A DNA stretch of 64,000 nucleotides from Plasmopara viticola (Eukaryota > Oomycota > Peronosporomycetes > Peronosporales > Peronosporaceae), in the NCBI GenBank assembly GCA_001695595.3, contig MBPM02000100.1:1-64000 (forward strand), written 5' to 3'. This document shows, piece by piece, positions 9,517 to 17,602 of this stretch; position 1 is the stretch's first letter; every line of letters begins with the position of its first letter. Position numbers and translations under genes: made by a program. The notes beneath the pieces were generated by a model, which was not told the origin of the DNA, ran no database searches, and worked only from the letters and a program-made list of their open reading frames with translations.

Positions 9517-9752
9517 TGTTAATTGTTTGAGGCCGGAAGGTAAGGGAGGCTGAAGAAGCAAAGTGAAGGGTCGTTTGCGTTGACGCGAAGACACTTGACT
9601 GAAAGGAAGTAAATTTGGAAGTGATTGATTTATTGGGGTTTAAAGTCCTACAACTCGTAACCACTCATTCTACATAACGTATTTACCTTAAAGCGTTTCG
9701 GATTGGACCGGGTTAGGTTGTGTACATTACCTGAAACCCATAACCCTCAATA
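9517..9752 (-). repeat. B1 5' LTR (type B)
   Basis: 236-bp LTR running from TATTGAGGGTTATGG to AATTAACA on the minus strand. Similar to both B2 LTRs but with about 15 bp fewer. It starts TATTG rather than the common TG, as do the B2 and group D LTRs. The right flank (GCGATATGG) is RNase H coding sequence of group C in the opposite orientation. Confidence 0.85.
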
Positions 9753-9965
9753 GCGATATGGCTTAAAGCATTCCTGTGCGAGCTTGGTGAAATGAAGAGC
9801 AACGAGCCTGTCAAGATTTACGAAGACAATCAAGGCTCGATTGCGCTTGCCAAGAACCCCGAGTTCCACAAGCGTACCAAGCACATCGACATTCGCTATC
9901 ACTTTGTTCGGGAGAAGGTTGAAGATGGTCAAGTGGTCCTGCAATACTGTTCGACTAAAGACATG
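9753..9965 (+). pseudogene. Group C RNase H fragment in inverted orientation
   Basis: Plus-strand fragment reading AIWLKAFLCELGEM, then EDNQGSIALAKN, HKRTKHIDIRYHF and QYCSTKDM. This is the C-terminal part of a group C RNase H domain. It is open throughout, but lies opposite to B1 on its left and to H2 integrase on its right. It joins the H2 integrase tail within about 2 bp at 9965. It may be an inverted piece of H2 itself, whose RT and RNase H are otherwise missing. Confidence 0.85.
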
Positions 9966-10873
9966 AAGGCGTTTTCATTTTCCGAGCGGTCGAAACCAGC
10001 TGTATCGGACTCGTCAAATACAGCTTCTGGTGACTCGGTACTTGGTATCTTGTCGTCAAAAGTATCTTCCATAAAATTTTCGTCCCGACTCAATAGAACG
10101 CGACCGCTACCGATTTTTTCAAACCTGTACGCCTTTTCATGTTCTGAATAGCCAAGAAAACGGCACCGAGTCGAACGAGCATCAAACTTGGATCGTTTCT
10201 CTTTGGGAACTGAGACGTAAGAATGGCAGCCGAATACCTTCAAATTTGCCAACAAAGGCTTCTTGCCAGTCCACAGTTGAAACGGTGACGCATCATGATC
10301 AACAGCTCGTGTCGAACATCGGTTGCGAAGAAACGCAGCAGTTAAACAGCTTCACCCCAATACGTTTTTGGCAGACCAGCGTGCTCCAGCATACACCGTC
10401 CACATTCAACAAGAGTACAATTCATGCGTTCTGCGACTCCATTCATTTGTGGCGTGTTAGGTGGCGTAAATTCTGTATGATGCCACGCTCTGCACGAAAC
10501 TTTGCCATTGTTCCAGAAGTGTACTCGCCACCATTATCACAACAAAGTGATTTAACGCGCATGTTCGTCTGGCTTTCGGCCATCGCAACAAAAGTAGCAA
10601 ACTTGTCGGCAACCTCGGACTTGTTTCGTAGCAAGTACACAGCACAGTAATGCGACTTCTCATCGATAAAAGTAGCAAAATAGCACTTGCCACTGAATGT
10701 CGCCGTTTGCATGGGTCCACACACATCGCTGTGAATGACTTCAAGAAGTTTCTTTGCCTGATTGGGTGAAGACTACTTGAAGCTTACCCGCGTCTGCTTG
10801 CCAAGAGCGCATCCTTTGCACAGCTCCCACTTGTTAACAGACTTCAGGTCAATACCTGATCCACAGCCTTTTG
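9966..10873 (-). pseudogene. H2 pol: integrase part
   Basis: Left of E3: integrase core with MCGPMQTATFSGKCYFATFID, CCDNGGEYTSG (second catalytic Asp region) and RMNCTLVECGRCMLEHAGL-type residues in a second frame, then MLANLKVFGCHSYVSVPKEKRS and CRFLGYSEHEKAYRFE. Two or more frames are used, with a stop (TGA to TAG change) near 10775. The frame ends at FMSL and at 9966 the sequence switches to the inverted RNase H piece. Confidence 0.85.
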
Positions 10874-10878
10874 CAACA

Positions 10879-11223
10879 TGTTGGCATTTTGAAGTGGAGG
10901 AGTGGAGGAGCGAAGCTTGCGGTGAGCGAAGAGCGAGGAAGGCACTTGCGGTGTTGAATGAAGATTCGAAAGTGAGTTTATTAATTTGGTCCTTAGTTCA
11001 CAACTCCTTGCTACATCGAAGCCATTCAATTATCTAAGCCAATCAGAGGAACTTACCATCCGGGCGCAAGCATCTTCCCATCCGGGCGCAATCATCTTGA
11101 GTGCGCCTGTCCATGTGTCTATTCATGACGTCATCGTTATTTGCTTGAAACGTCGGACAGCCGCTCGTATTGGACAGCCTTGGAAACCGGAATTAAACTG
11201 AGGGAAACCGATTACCTTTAGTA
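10879..11223 (-). repeat. E3 3' LTR
   Basis: 345 bp, from TACTAAAGGTAATCGG to CCAACA on the minus strand. It holds two 22-bp CATCCGGGCGCAATCATCTT-type units, whereas the 5' LTR holds one. It also has ~20 bp (around TTCACAACTCCTTGCTAC) missing from the 5' LTR. Confidence 0.9.
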
Positions 11224-11230
11224 CTCCCCC

Positions 11231-12935
11231 TCAATACGAGCACGCGTAAATTCCGAGAGCCCTCATCAGGTCGGCATGGCGTGGTCCTGGAAGTGCCTTC
11301 GTCATGATGTCTGCCAACATGACGGCTGTCTCGCAGTACTCCAGCTTGACTTCATCGCGGATGTGATGGTACTTGATGTCGATGTGCTTGGCACGTCCAT
11401 GGTTTACTGGATTCTTCGTCATCTTGATGCATGACTGATTGTCTTCGAATATCTTGAATTCCGGCGTGGTCTTATTAGCAGCCGTCAGAATCTCGTACAG
11501 AAGATGATGGTACCACTTGCCTTCTTATATAGCTAGACTCAAAGCAATGTACTCCGCTTCGCTGGTAGAAAGCGATACGCTTGATTGCTTCTTGCTTCCC
11601 CAACTGATGGGTGCTCCCATCAATATGAATGCGTAGCCTGAAGTCGACTTGCGGTCGAAGTGGTCGCCTGCCCAGTCTGCGTCCGAGTATGCGCGAAAGT
11701 CAATCTTGCTCCCGGGCCTAAAACAGAGTCCATGCGACTTGGTTCCTTGTAGGTAGCGACGAATTCTCTTGACTGCAATCCAATGCTCATCTTGAGGGTT
11801 TTCCATAAACCGCGACGCATATCCGACGGCAAAAGCGATGTCAGGGCGAGCGCTATCATTAGATGCATCAGTGCACCGACTGCTTCACGAAACGGAACAT
11901 TTGTTGCTGTCAACTTGTCACTTGGAAAAAGTTGAGTACTTGGAAGCGCCGGGCTCACAACGGGCTTGCTGCCGTGCATGCCGAAGCGCTTGAGAGTGTC
12001 TTCAATGTAGCGTCGCTGGCACACTGTTACACTTCCGTCAGGGTTCTTTACCAGTTCCATACCCAGGACGAAGACACATTCACCGCTGTCCGTCATCTCG
12101 AAGCGCGTCTTCAAGTCATTCTTGGTACGCGCGATAAGGTCGGTCGAGCTTCCTGTGACGAGTACATCGTCGACGTAAGCCAGAAGCAGTACGCAGTGGA
12201 CACCCACAATCTTAGTGTATAGACAGGGATCATAGGCTGAAACTTGAAAGCCGATGGAGCACACGAATCCGTCGAAGGTCTCGTTCCAAACTCGCGAGGC
12301 TTGATTGAGTCCATAAATCGCCTTAATTAGCTCGAGACAGTCGCAATTGTCATCGAGCTCAACCCCTTCCGATGTCGCGCAAAACACTTGCTCCTTTATG
12401 ACGCCGTACAAGAATGCTGTCACCACATCCAGTTGGTCGAGAGGCCAGTCGAAGTACTTGGCGATCGCTATGACCATTCGCAAGGTCACATACTCGATAA
12501 CAGGCGAAAACGTCTCCGTGTAGTCGATGCCGTGCTTTTGCTTGAACCCTTTTGCAACGAGGCGCGCTTTATACTTCTCAATCGATCCATCAGCTCTCCG
12601 CTTCATCTTGAATACCCATTTGGTGCCAATGGCGCGTTGTCCAATCGGAAGTTTCGCCGCTAGAAATACACCACGAAGTCGCATCAACTCCAGCTCTCTT
12701 TGAATGGCTTTGCGCCAGTGCACCTGTTCCGGTCCATTAACTGCGTCTTGATACGTCGTTGGCTCGGAAAGGTCAGTACTTTCCACAGCGTTGGCGCTTG
12801 CTCGCCATGATCCATCCGCTGGAGACGTGCCATCTTCGTGAACTTGGCCGTCCTTTTCTTCTTCATCCACCGTAGTGGGCACGCCTGGTCGGCGTTTAAC
12901 TTGAGACTGGACGGGATATTCGGGGGCACTTGTTT
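11231..12935 (-). pseudogene. E3 pol: reverse transcriptase and RNase H, frameshifted
   Basis: RT is open from 12882 to about 11830: WVFKMKRRADGSIEKYKARL, DQLDVVTAFLYGVIKEQVF, and the catalytic LLLAYVDDVLVTG. RNase H follows in other frames: AYSDADWAGDHFDRKSTSG and SVSLSTSEAEYIALSLAI (11525-11806), then the end NHGRAKHIDIKYHHIRDE and MLADIMTKALPGPRH (11231-11422). One base is lost near 11845 (RPDIAF region), and a stop (TATATAG) interrupts at about 11525. The RT catalytic residues are intact, but the polyprotein is in three pieces. Confidence 0.9.
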
Positions 12936-12938
12936 CTT

Positions 12939-15266
12939 CTAAACCAGTGTTTTGACTATTTGAGCGCGTATTGAAGTTCTGTTGCGCGAGCTTGAGTAAT
13001 TGGGCTTGCGCTTTCCTGTGTACTTGAACTCCGTCGGTCCTGAGTCGTCGATATCGAGGGTGTCGAAGTCGAATAGCGAGTCATTGTCGTCATCGTCTGA
13101 GCATTCCGCAAAGGTGCCGAAGCTTAATTCGTCGAAGTTGACGTCGCGACTGATCACCACCTTCGCTGCTTTGATGTCGAAGAAGCAGTATGCCTTGGAA
13201 CGTTCCTCGTAGCCGATGAAAATTCCCTCACGAGCTTTAGCCTCCCACTTGAGTCGTTTTTCTCTTGGTGTCAGAATGAAAGCCTTGCACCCAAATACTC
13301 GCATGTGTTTGACGCTTGGTTTGGTCTTGTACACAATTTCATAAGGCGTTTTGGCGGGAATCTTCAGAGAAGGCAGTCGGTTCTTGATGTAGATCGCTGC
13401 CATTGCCGCCTCAGCCCAAAACGTTTTGTCCAAACCAGCGTGATGTAACATGCTGCGACCGATCGTGACGATAGTCCGGCTGGCTCGCTCTGCAGTGCCG
13501 TTTGTCTGGTGCGCGTAGCGGACCGTGGGCTGCACCTCGATCCCATGATCGTCGTAGAAACTGAGTAGGGAGTTGGTTGCGAACTCCTTGGCCCCATCAT
13601 GACGCACGAACTTGACCTTGGCACCGAACTGCTTCTCAACCTTGAGGATGTACTTGCGCAGACAGTGTTCACTTTCCGACTTGGCGCGCAAACAGAATCC
13701 AGCCATAAACCCACTTGCCTCGTCCGTGCTGATCAGCAAGTATCTGCTGCCACCAAGTGACTCGTGCTCCATTGGCCCACAGTTGTCGAAGTGTAAAAAC
13801 TCAAACGGGGTATACTTGGGCTTGCTTGGATTGCTCGGAAATGGTTTCTGGACCATCTTTCCTCGCTGGCATCCTCGGCACAGACCAGATGACTTAGAGG
13901 GTGGCTCGGCGTCCTTGATCATGTTGCTGTCGATCATTTTGCGAAGGACATCAACCGGAGCATGACCCATGCGAGCATGCAAGTCCACACCGCTACCTTG
14001 CACGTTTGCATTGGCACAGCGCTGTGGCGTTCGAAGCCAGTAGAGTCCGTTGATAAGATCCGCAGTCGCAACAACTTGTTTTGACTTCTTGCGAGCAACG
14101 TGCATCTTGAACCCGACAAACACAACCTGAAACTGGCCACTTTTGTTGATTTGCGGAATCGATAGCAGATTGTTGCTCATGCTTGGTACGTATAGCGCAT
14201 CCTTTATCTCGATTTCACGTTCGTTGCCGTTGGGAAGTACCACCCGTTCGATGATGGTCCCTACGCCCTTGATTTCAGCCTTGTTACCGTCGGCAACAGA
14301 CAATTCGCCTTCGTGGTCTTCATGAAGCACGGCGAACTTGGTCTTGTCGTTGCATTTGTGGTGCGTGGCACCACTATTAATGGCCCAGAGTCCCGATGCG
14401 TTGCTAGTCGTTGATATGCCGCATTCCAGCGAGACAGCGAAGGCGACTCGATCGTCGTAGTCGTTGTAGTCGTTACGCCACTGGACATTGTTGACCACGC
14501 GTCCACGGTTGTTGCCGCCGCGCTTAGGGCCTCGATTCTCGTCCTTCTGCTTGGTCCAGCACCGCTCAGCCGAGTGCCCCAATTTTCCGCAGTACGTGCA
14601 CTGGCGAGGCTCCCGATCAGTGCTGAATGCACGTGCCGTGTCTTCAGTCTTGATCGCCAGAGTCTTCTCGCCCTGCCGCTTGATATGCTCGTTCGTGAGC
14701 ACCTTGATAACGTCTTGCGTTCTCAGCTCCGCAGTGCTCATCTCCAGATTCAACACCACGTTCTCGTAGCTCTTGGGGAGACTGCGCAGCAAGCAGATCG
14801 CCACGTCCTCGTCCTCCATCTTGACGCCGATGCTGCTGAGCTTGGCGCTGATGTTGAGGACCTCGTTGCAATGTTGTAGCACATTGCCGCCTTCCGACAT
14901 CTCCATGCTGAAGAGCTGTCGCTTGAGATAGATGCGACCAGCCTTCTGGGATATACCGTAAAGTGTCTTCACACGCGTCCATGCTACCCATGCTTCCTCG
15001 CAGTCATCCACGACGTGATGGTAATCCGTGTCCATGTGGAGCAGCATAAGTCCGAAGGCGATGTTGTTAAGCTTGACATACTCATCCTTGGCACGAGAGT
15101 CGGTGAAGGAAGGAGTCGTCTGGCGATTCACCACATGCCACGTTGACTTGGTCAGGAACACGCCACGCATGTAGCGGCTCCACGTCACGTAGTTGTCTCC
15201 GTTGTATTTGTCGATGGATACTTTGGTGGAGACGTCTTGCGCAGTGGACATGGTACTTGGGCTCAT
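12939..15266 (-). CDS. E3 gag-protease-integrase frame
   Basis: 775-codon frame from [15 protein letters not shown] at the PBS ATG. It contains gag ([16 protein letters not shown]), zinc knuckle [15 protein letters not shown] (about 225), protease region [13 protein letters not shown] (about 300), GAG-pre-integrase [17 protein letters not shown] and [15 protein letters not shown] (about 440-480), and integrase core with [29 protein letters not shown] and [15 protein letters not shown] (to about 610). In the protease, the catalytic Asp of the DSG triplet is Asn (NSG) while E4 keeps DSG, so proteolysis should be lost. It ends by frameshift near 12940, before RT. Confidence 0.92.
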   Translation of the reverse strand: MSPSTMSTAQDVSTKVSIDKYNGDNYVTWSRYMRGVFLTKSTWHVVNRQTTPSFTDSRAKDEYVKLNNIAFGLMLLHMDTDYHHVVDDCEEAWVAWTRVKTLYGISQKAGRIYLKRQLFSMEMSEGGNVLQHCNEVLNISAKLSSIGVKMEDEDVAICLLRSLPKSYENVVLNLEMSTAELRTQDVIKVLTNEHIKRQGEKTLAIKTEDTARAFSTDREPRQCTYCGKLGHSAERCWTKQKDENRGPKRGGNNRGRVVNNVQWRNDYNDYDDRVAFAVSLECGISTTSNASGLWAINSGATHHKCNDKTKFAVLHEDHEGELSVADGNKAEIKGVGTIIERVVLPNGNEREIEIKDALYVPSMSNNLLSIPQINKSGQFQVVFVGFKMHVARKKSKQVVATADLINGLYWLRTPQRCANANVQGSGVDLHARMGHAPVDVLRKMIDSNMIKDAEPPSKSSGLCRGCQRGKMVQKPFPSNPSKPKYTPFEFLHFDNCGPMEHESLGGSRYLLISTDEASGFMAGFCLRAKSESEHCLRKYILKVEKQFGAKVKFVRHDGAKEFATNSLLSFYDDHGIEVQPTVRYAHQTNGTAERASRTIVTIGRSMLHHAGLDKTFWAEAAMAAIYIKNRLPSLKIPAKTPYEIVYKTKPSVKHMRVFGCKAFILTPREKRLKWEAKAREGIFIGYEERSKAYCFFDIKAAKVVISRDVNFDELSFGTFAECSDDDDNDSLFDFDTLDIDDSGPTEFKYTGKRKPNYSSSRNRTSIRAQIVKTLV

Positions 15267-15270
15267 AACC
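15258..15270 (-). promoter_or_regulatory. E3 primer-binding site overlapping gag ATG
   Basis: GGTTATGAGCCCA between the LTR end (CCAACA) and the gag codons. The ATG is at 15264-15266. Confidence 0.85.
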
Positions 15271-15575
15271 TGTTGGAATTTTGAAGTGGAGGAGTGGAGG
15301 AGCGAAGCTTGCGGTGAGCGAAGAGCGAAGAAGGCACTTGCGGTGTTGAATGAAGATTCAAAACTGAGTTTATTGATTTGGTCCTTAGATCTAAGCCATT
15401 CAATTATCTAAGCCAATCAGAAGAACTTACCATCCGGGCGCAATCATCTTGAGTGCGCCTGTCCATGTGTCTATTCATGACGTCATCGTTGTTTGCTTGA
15501 AATGTCGGACAGCCGCTCGTATTGGACAGCCTTGGAAACCGGAATAAAATTGAGGGAAACCGGTTACCTTTAATA
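15271..15575 (-). repeat. E3 5' LTR
   Basis: 305 bp, from TATTAAAGGTAACCGG to CCAACA. The ~97 bp next to the PBS resembles the E4 LTR. Beyond the initiator-like motif the sequence instead follows the D2 LTR (22973-23312), including a GGACAGCCGCTCGTATTGG-type block. Confidence 0.9.
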
Positions 15576-16070
15576 CAACAATAGTCGAAAGACCACCGTG
15601 ACCAATGTGACCTAGTCGAAGATGCCAGAGGTACGACGTGGTGTCCCCATGGCATCCCAACGAGCTAGTCAAATTGGCCTCGTCTTCAATAATTGGCTTC
15701 ATGCAGAGCTTGAACAGCCCCTTTCCTTCACGAGCGCCCAACTTCCAGCGAAGACCTTTCGCTTCAGCAAAGCAGCCGGCGTGCTCAAACGTGACTGGGC
15801 CAACATCCTTTGTAAAGCGTCCAACGAAGAACAAATTGCGCGAAAGTTTTGGAATGTGCCAAACCGAAGTGAGAACACCCTTCTTCAATCCGCGAGGCGT
15901 AAACATCGACATAACGATGTCACCCGTCCCCACAGCTTGAACCACGCCATCATCCGCGAGATGCACATCCACTGGGTCAATTCTCTTGTAGTTTTTCATG
16001 TACTCTTTCGAGTATGTCATGTGTTGAGTGGCCCCGAGTCAACTAGCCACACACAGCTCGACTTGGTGGA
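15576..16070 (-). pseudogene. H2 protease tail and GAG-pre-integrase
   Basis: Open stretch with DVHLADDGVVQAVGTGDIVM, KLSRNLFFVGRFTKDVGPV, LRWKLGAREGKGLFKL and YLWHLRLGHIGHGGLSTIV, i.e. the end of the protease region and the start of GAG-pre-integrase of a group C element. It is cut on the left by E3 and on the right by the mitochondrial fragment. Confidence 0.85.
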
Positions 16071-16245
16071 ATTTATATCGGCTTTAATATAATTGGTATT
16101 AAAAACATAAATTAAATTTTTTAAATCTGTTATTACCAAGTGGGGCAAGTATAGCTTTAGTTCCTATTTTAGTACCGATTGAACTGGTTTCTTATATTTT
16201 TCGTGTACATGTCATTGCTAGTTTAAAAAATACAATTATAGCAGC
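16071..16245 (+). pseudogene. atp6: Mitochondrial atp6 fragment (numt) inside H2
   Basis: An AT-rich patch (roughly 70% A+T by eye) with no counterpart in the related elements E2 and E6. Read on the plus strand it gives IGFNIIGIK, then KHKLNFLNLLLPSGASIALV and PILVPIELVSYIFRV. This fits the conserved core of ATP synthase subunit a (G..K.H...F, LP.G..LAL..ILV.IEL.SY..R). One A is missing near 16105, so the frame is broken. The last ~40 bp no longer follows the atp6 pattern and may be other organellar DNA. The insert replaces about 16 bp of the element between ACTTGGTGGA and CACCAACCGAG. Confidence 0.82.
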
Positions 16246-17123
16246 TTCACCAACCGAGAAAAGATAGTCGCCAAAGTCGTCATCGTTACTCTGCGCGACA
16301 CTAGCACGCTGCGGTCGCTGTCGTTCCGCATTGTCACGAATTCGAGCCGGGCACTTGGCAATCCAATGCCCATGCTCTCCACAATAGTGTCAAGTATTGC
16401 TTGCCTTCACTGACGCTTGTCGTCCCTTGCGTCGTCCATTGTCCGCCATTGCAAATGCTTGACCTTGGCCGTGCGCGGCTCCATCGACGCCGCCACCTTG
16501 CTCTTTGCGCTTTGAGTCTTCGTGTAGCAGCCGAGACGTGACGAGTGTCCACGATAAAGAGTCGGCTCTTGACTCGAGTGCCGTGATAAGAAACGCGTAC
16601 GACTCGCTGAGACTTGCCAATAGCGTGATCACAAGGTCGTCCTCGCCAACCGGAGCACCCACAGCGTCGAGCTGCTCCGCCAGCGTCTTCATCTTGTTAA
16701 TGTGCGCGAGCACATCTTCCCCTTCATCCATCTTGGCCGTGAAGAAGCGACGACGAAGAAAGAGCTTATTCGCAAGGCTCTTCTTCTCGAAATGTCCCTC
16801 AAGCCACGACCATGCATCGTGTGCCCACTCGCCGAACAAACCAACGGCAGCTGCGAGTCCTCCATCGCAAGACAGATGATCGCGAGCGCCTTCCTCGATT
16901 TGCGCTTGAATGTGTTCTGGTCCAGCGCAGTAGTCAGGTGTTCCAGCTTGATCTTCCCGCTCACCACTTCCCACAAGTCACGCTCCTCCTGCACCATCTG
17001 CACTTTAAACTTCCAAGTGCGAAAGTTCGTTCCATCGAACTTGTTGATGCGGTCGGTGGTGGAGGCGTCCATGGCAAGGGCGAAGTCGGTGTCGGAGTCA
17101 GGGAAGACGGAGCTTGGGCTCAT
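16246..17123 (-). pseudogene. H2 gag, frameshifted
   Basis: Starts MSPSSVFPDSDTDFALAMDA at the PBS ATG (17121-17123). Group C gag follows: INKFDGTNFRTWKFKVQMVQ, then in a second frame LEGHFEKKSLANKLFLRRRF, VGAPVGEDDLVITLLASL and a zinc knuckle near 16370-16400 (YCGEHGHWIAKCP, with a stop just before it). The frameshift lies near 16830. Here the PBS ATG is in frame with gag, which supports it as the normal start. Confidence 0.87.
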
Positions 17124-17127
17124 AACC
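17115..17127 (-). promoter_or_regulatory. H2 primer-binding site overlapping gag ATG
   Basis: GGTTATGAGCCCA, unchanged although the adjacent LTR end has drifted (CTCCA instead of CAACA). Confidence 0.85.
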
Positions 17128-17395
17128 TGGAGAAGCTCGAGTGTGCACTAGTTGGTAAAATGCAAAGTGAATATAAAAGGTCCTTAGTTCGCAACTACAT
17201 GCTACCTCTAAGCCAATGATTTATCTAAGCCAATCAGAACAACTCACCATCCGGGCGCAATCATCTTCCCATGCCGAAACCGATCTTTTGCCCATCTTGA
17301 ACCCGCCTCAGTCAGTCATCAACTGATTGCAGATACCGGTACTTACCGATATGTAGTCGCTGTTCGAGGCGTTTGTCTGCCAACATCTTCGACAA
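17128..17395 (-). repeat. H2 5' LTR (type C, degraded)
   Basis: Recognisable type C LTR with the CTAAGCCAAT boxes and one CATCCGGGCGCAATCATCTT unit. Both ends are altered: the right end reads CGACAAGAG instead of CGACAACA. Eighteen bases later the E4 LTR starts abruptly inside its sequence. Confidence 0.82.
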
Positions 17396-17413
17396 GAGTC
17401 GTATCCTCAACAA

Positions 17414-17595
17414 GTTCTAGCTGATGAGACATGCACTAGCTCTTCCTATCATTTAGTTCTTCTAATCACAATCATTCCTTACTCGTCCAATCATCCTACT
17501 CGTCTAATCAGCGTGCGATCGTATTGGACCGGTTCGGGCTAACCGGTTAATGGGTGCAACTGGTACATTGTACCATAAACCGGTTACCCTTAACA
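17414..17595 (-). repeat. E4 3' LTR (type A, truncated)
   Basis: Begins TGTTAAGGGTAACC after the purine tract TTGAGGGGGCG and breaks off at CAGCTAGAAC. The remaining ~110 bp (R-U5 side) found in the 5' LTR is missing. Confidence 0.88.
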
Positions 17596-17602
17596 CGCCC
17601 CC

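Larger units (their letters stand above)
1035..9752 (-). mobile_element. B1: group B Ty1/copia element, interrupted by E2 and E1
   Basis: Minus-strand element with its 5' LTR at 9517-9752, then gag-protease, integrase and RT/RNase H. It is split by the insertion of E2 at 2606-7283. The interrupted site reads GAAGTTCGTCGTGTATG in the uninterrupted relative B2 (near 30370), which proves the insertion and gives the target duplication CGTCG (right copy 7284-7288; left copy missing one C at 2602-2605). E1 interrupts RNase H at 1034/1035, so the 3' LTR is not in the window. B1 and B2 are very similar, but B1 carries many one-base deletions in its left part. Confidence 0.9.
10879..15575 (-). mobile_element. 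E3: full-length Ty1/copia element with group A coding region and D-type U3
   Basis: Complete 4.7-kb element inserted in H2, flanked by perfect 5-bp duplications CAACA (10874-10878 and 15576-15580). LTRs are 345 and 305 bp; the purine tract ATTGAGGGGGAG precedes the 3' LTR. Coding parts closely match E4, but the U3 part of the LTR matches the group D LTRs instead. It is defective: the protease aspartate is changed to Asn, and frameshifts lie near 12940 (integrase/RT) and 11700-11850 (RNase H). Confidence 0.95.
9966..17395 (-). mobile_element. H2: group C Ty1/copia element, host of E3 and of a mitochondrial insert
   Basis: Minus-strand relic: LTR at 17128-17395, PBS, gag, protease region, GAG-pre-integrase up to 15576, then E3, then the rest of GAG-pre-integrase and integrase down to 9966. 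The sequence on both sides of E3 joins in frame (STIV, then KGCGSGIDLKSVNKWELC) through the CAACA duplication. RT, RNase H and 3' LTR are absent in normal orientation. A mitochondrial fragment replaces the protease region near 16071-16245. An older copy than E2 and E3. Confidence 0.88.

Noticed and set aside
11041..11105. 22-bp repeated units as a CRISPR-like array
   Set aside because: At most two units, no regular unique spacers, and they lie inside eukaryotic LTRs.
16071..16245. AT-rich patch considered as a MITE or microsatellite
   Set aside because: No terminal inverted repeats, and the translation carries the conserved atp6 core.
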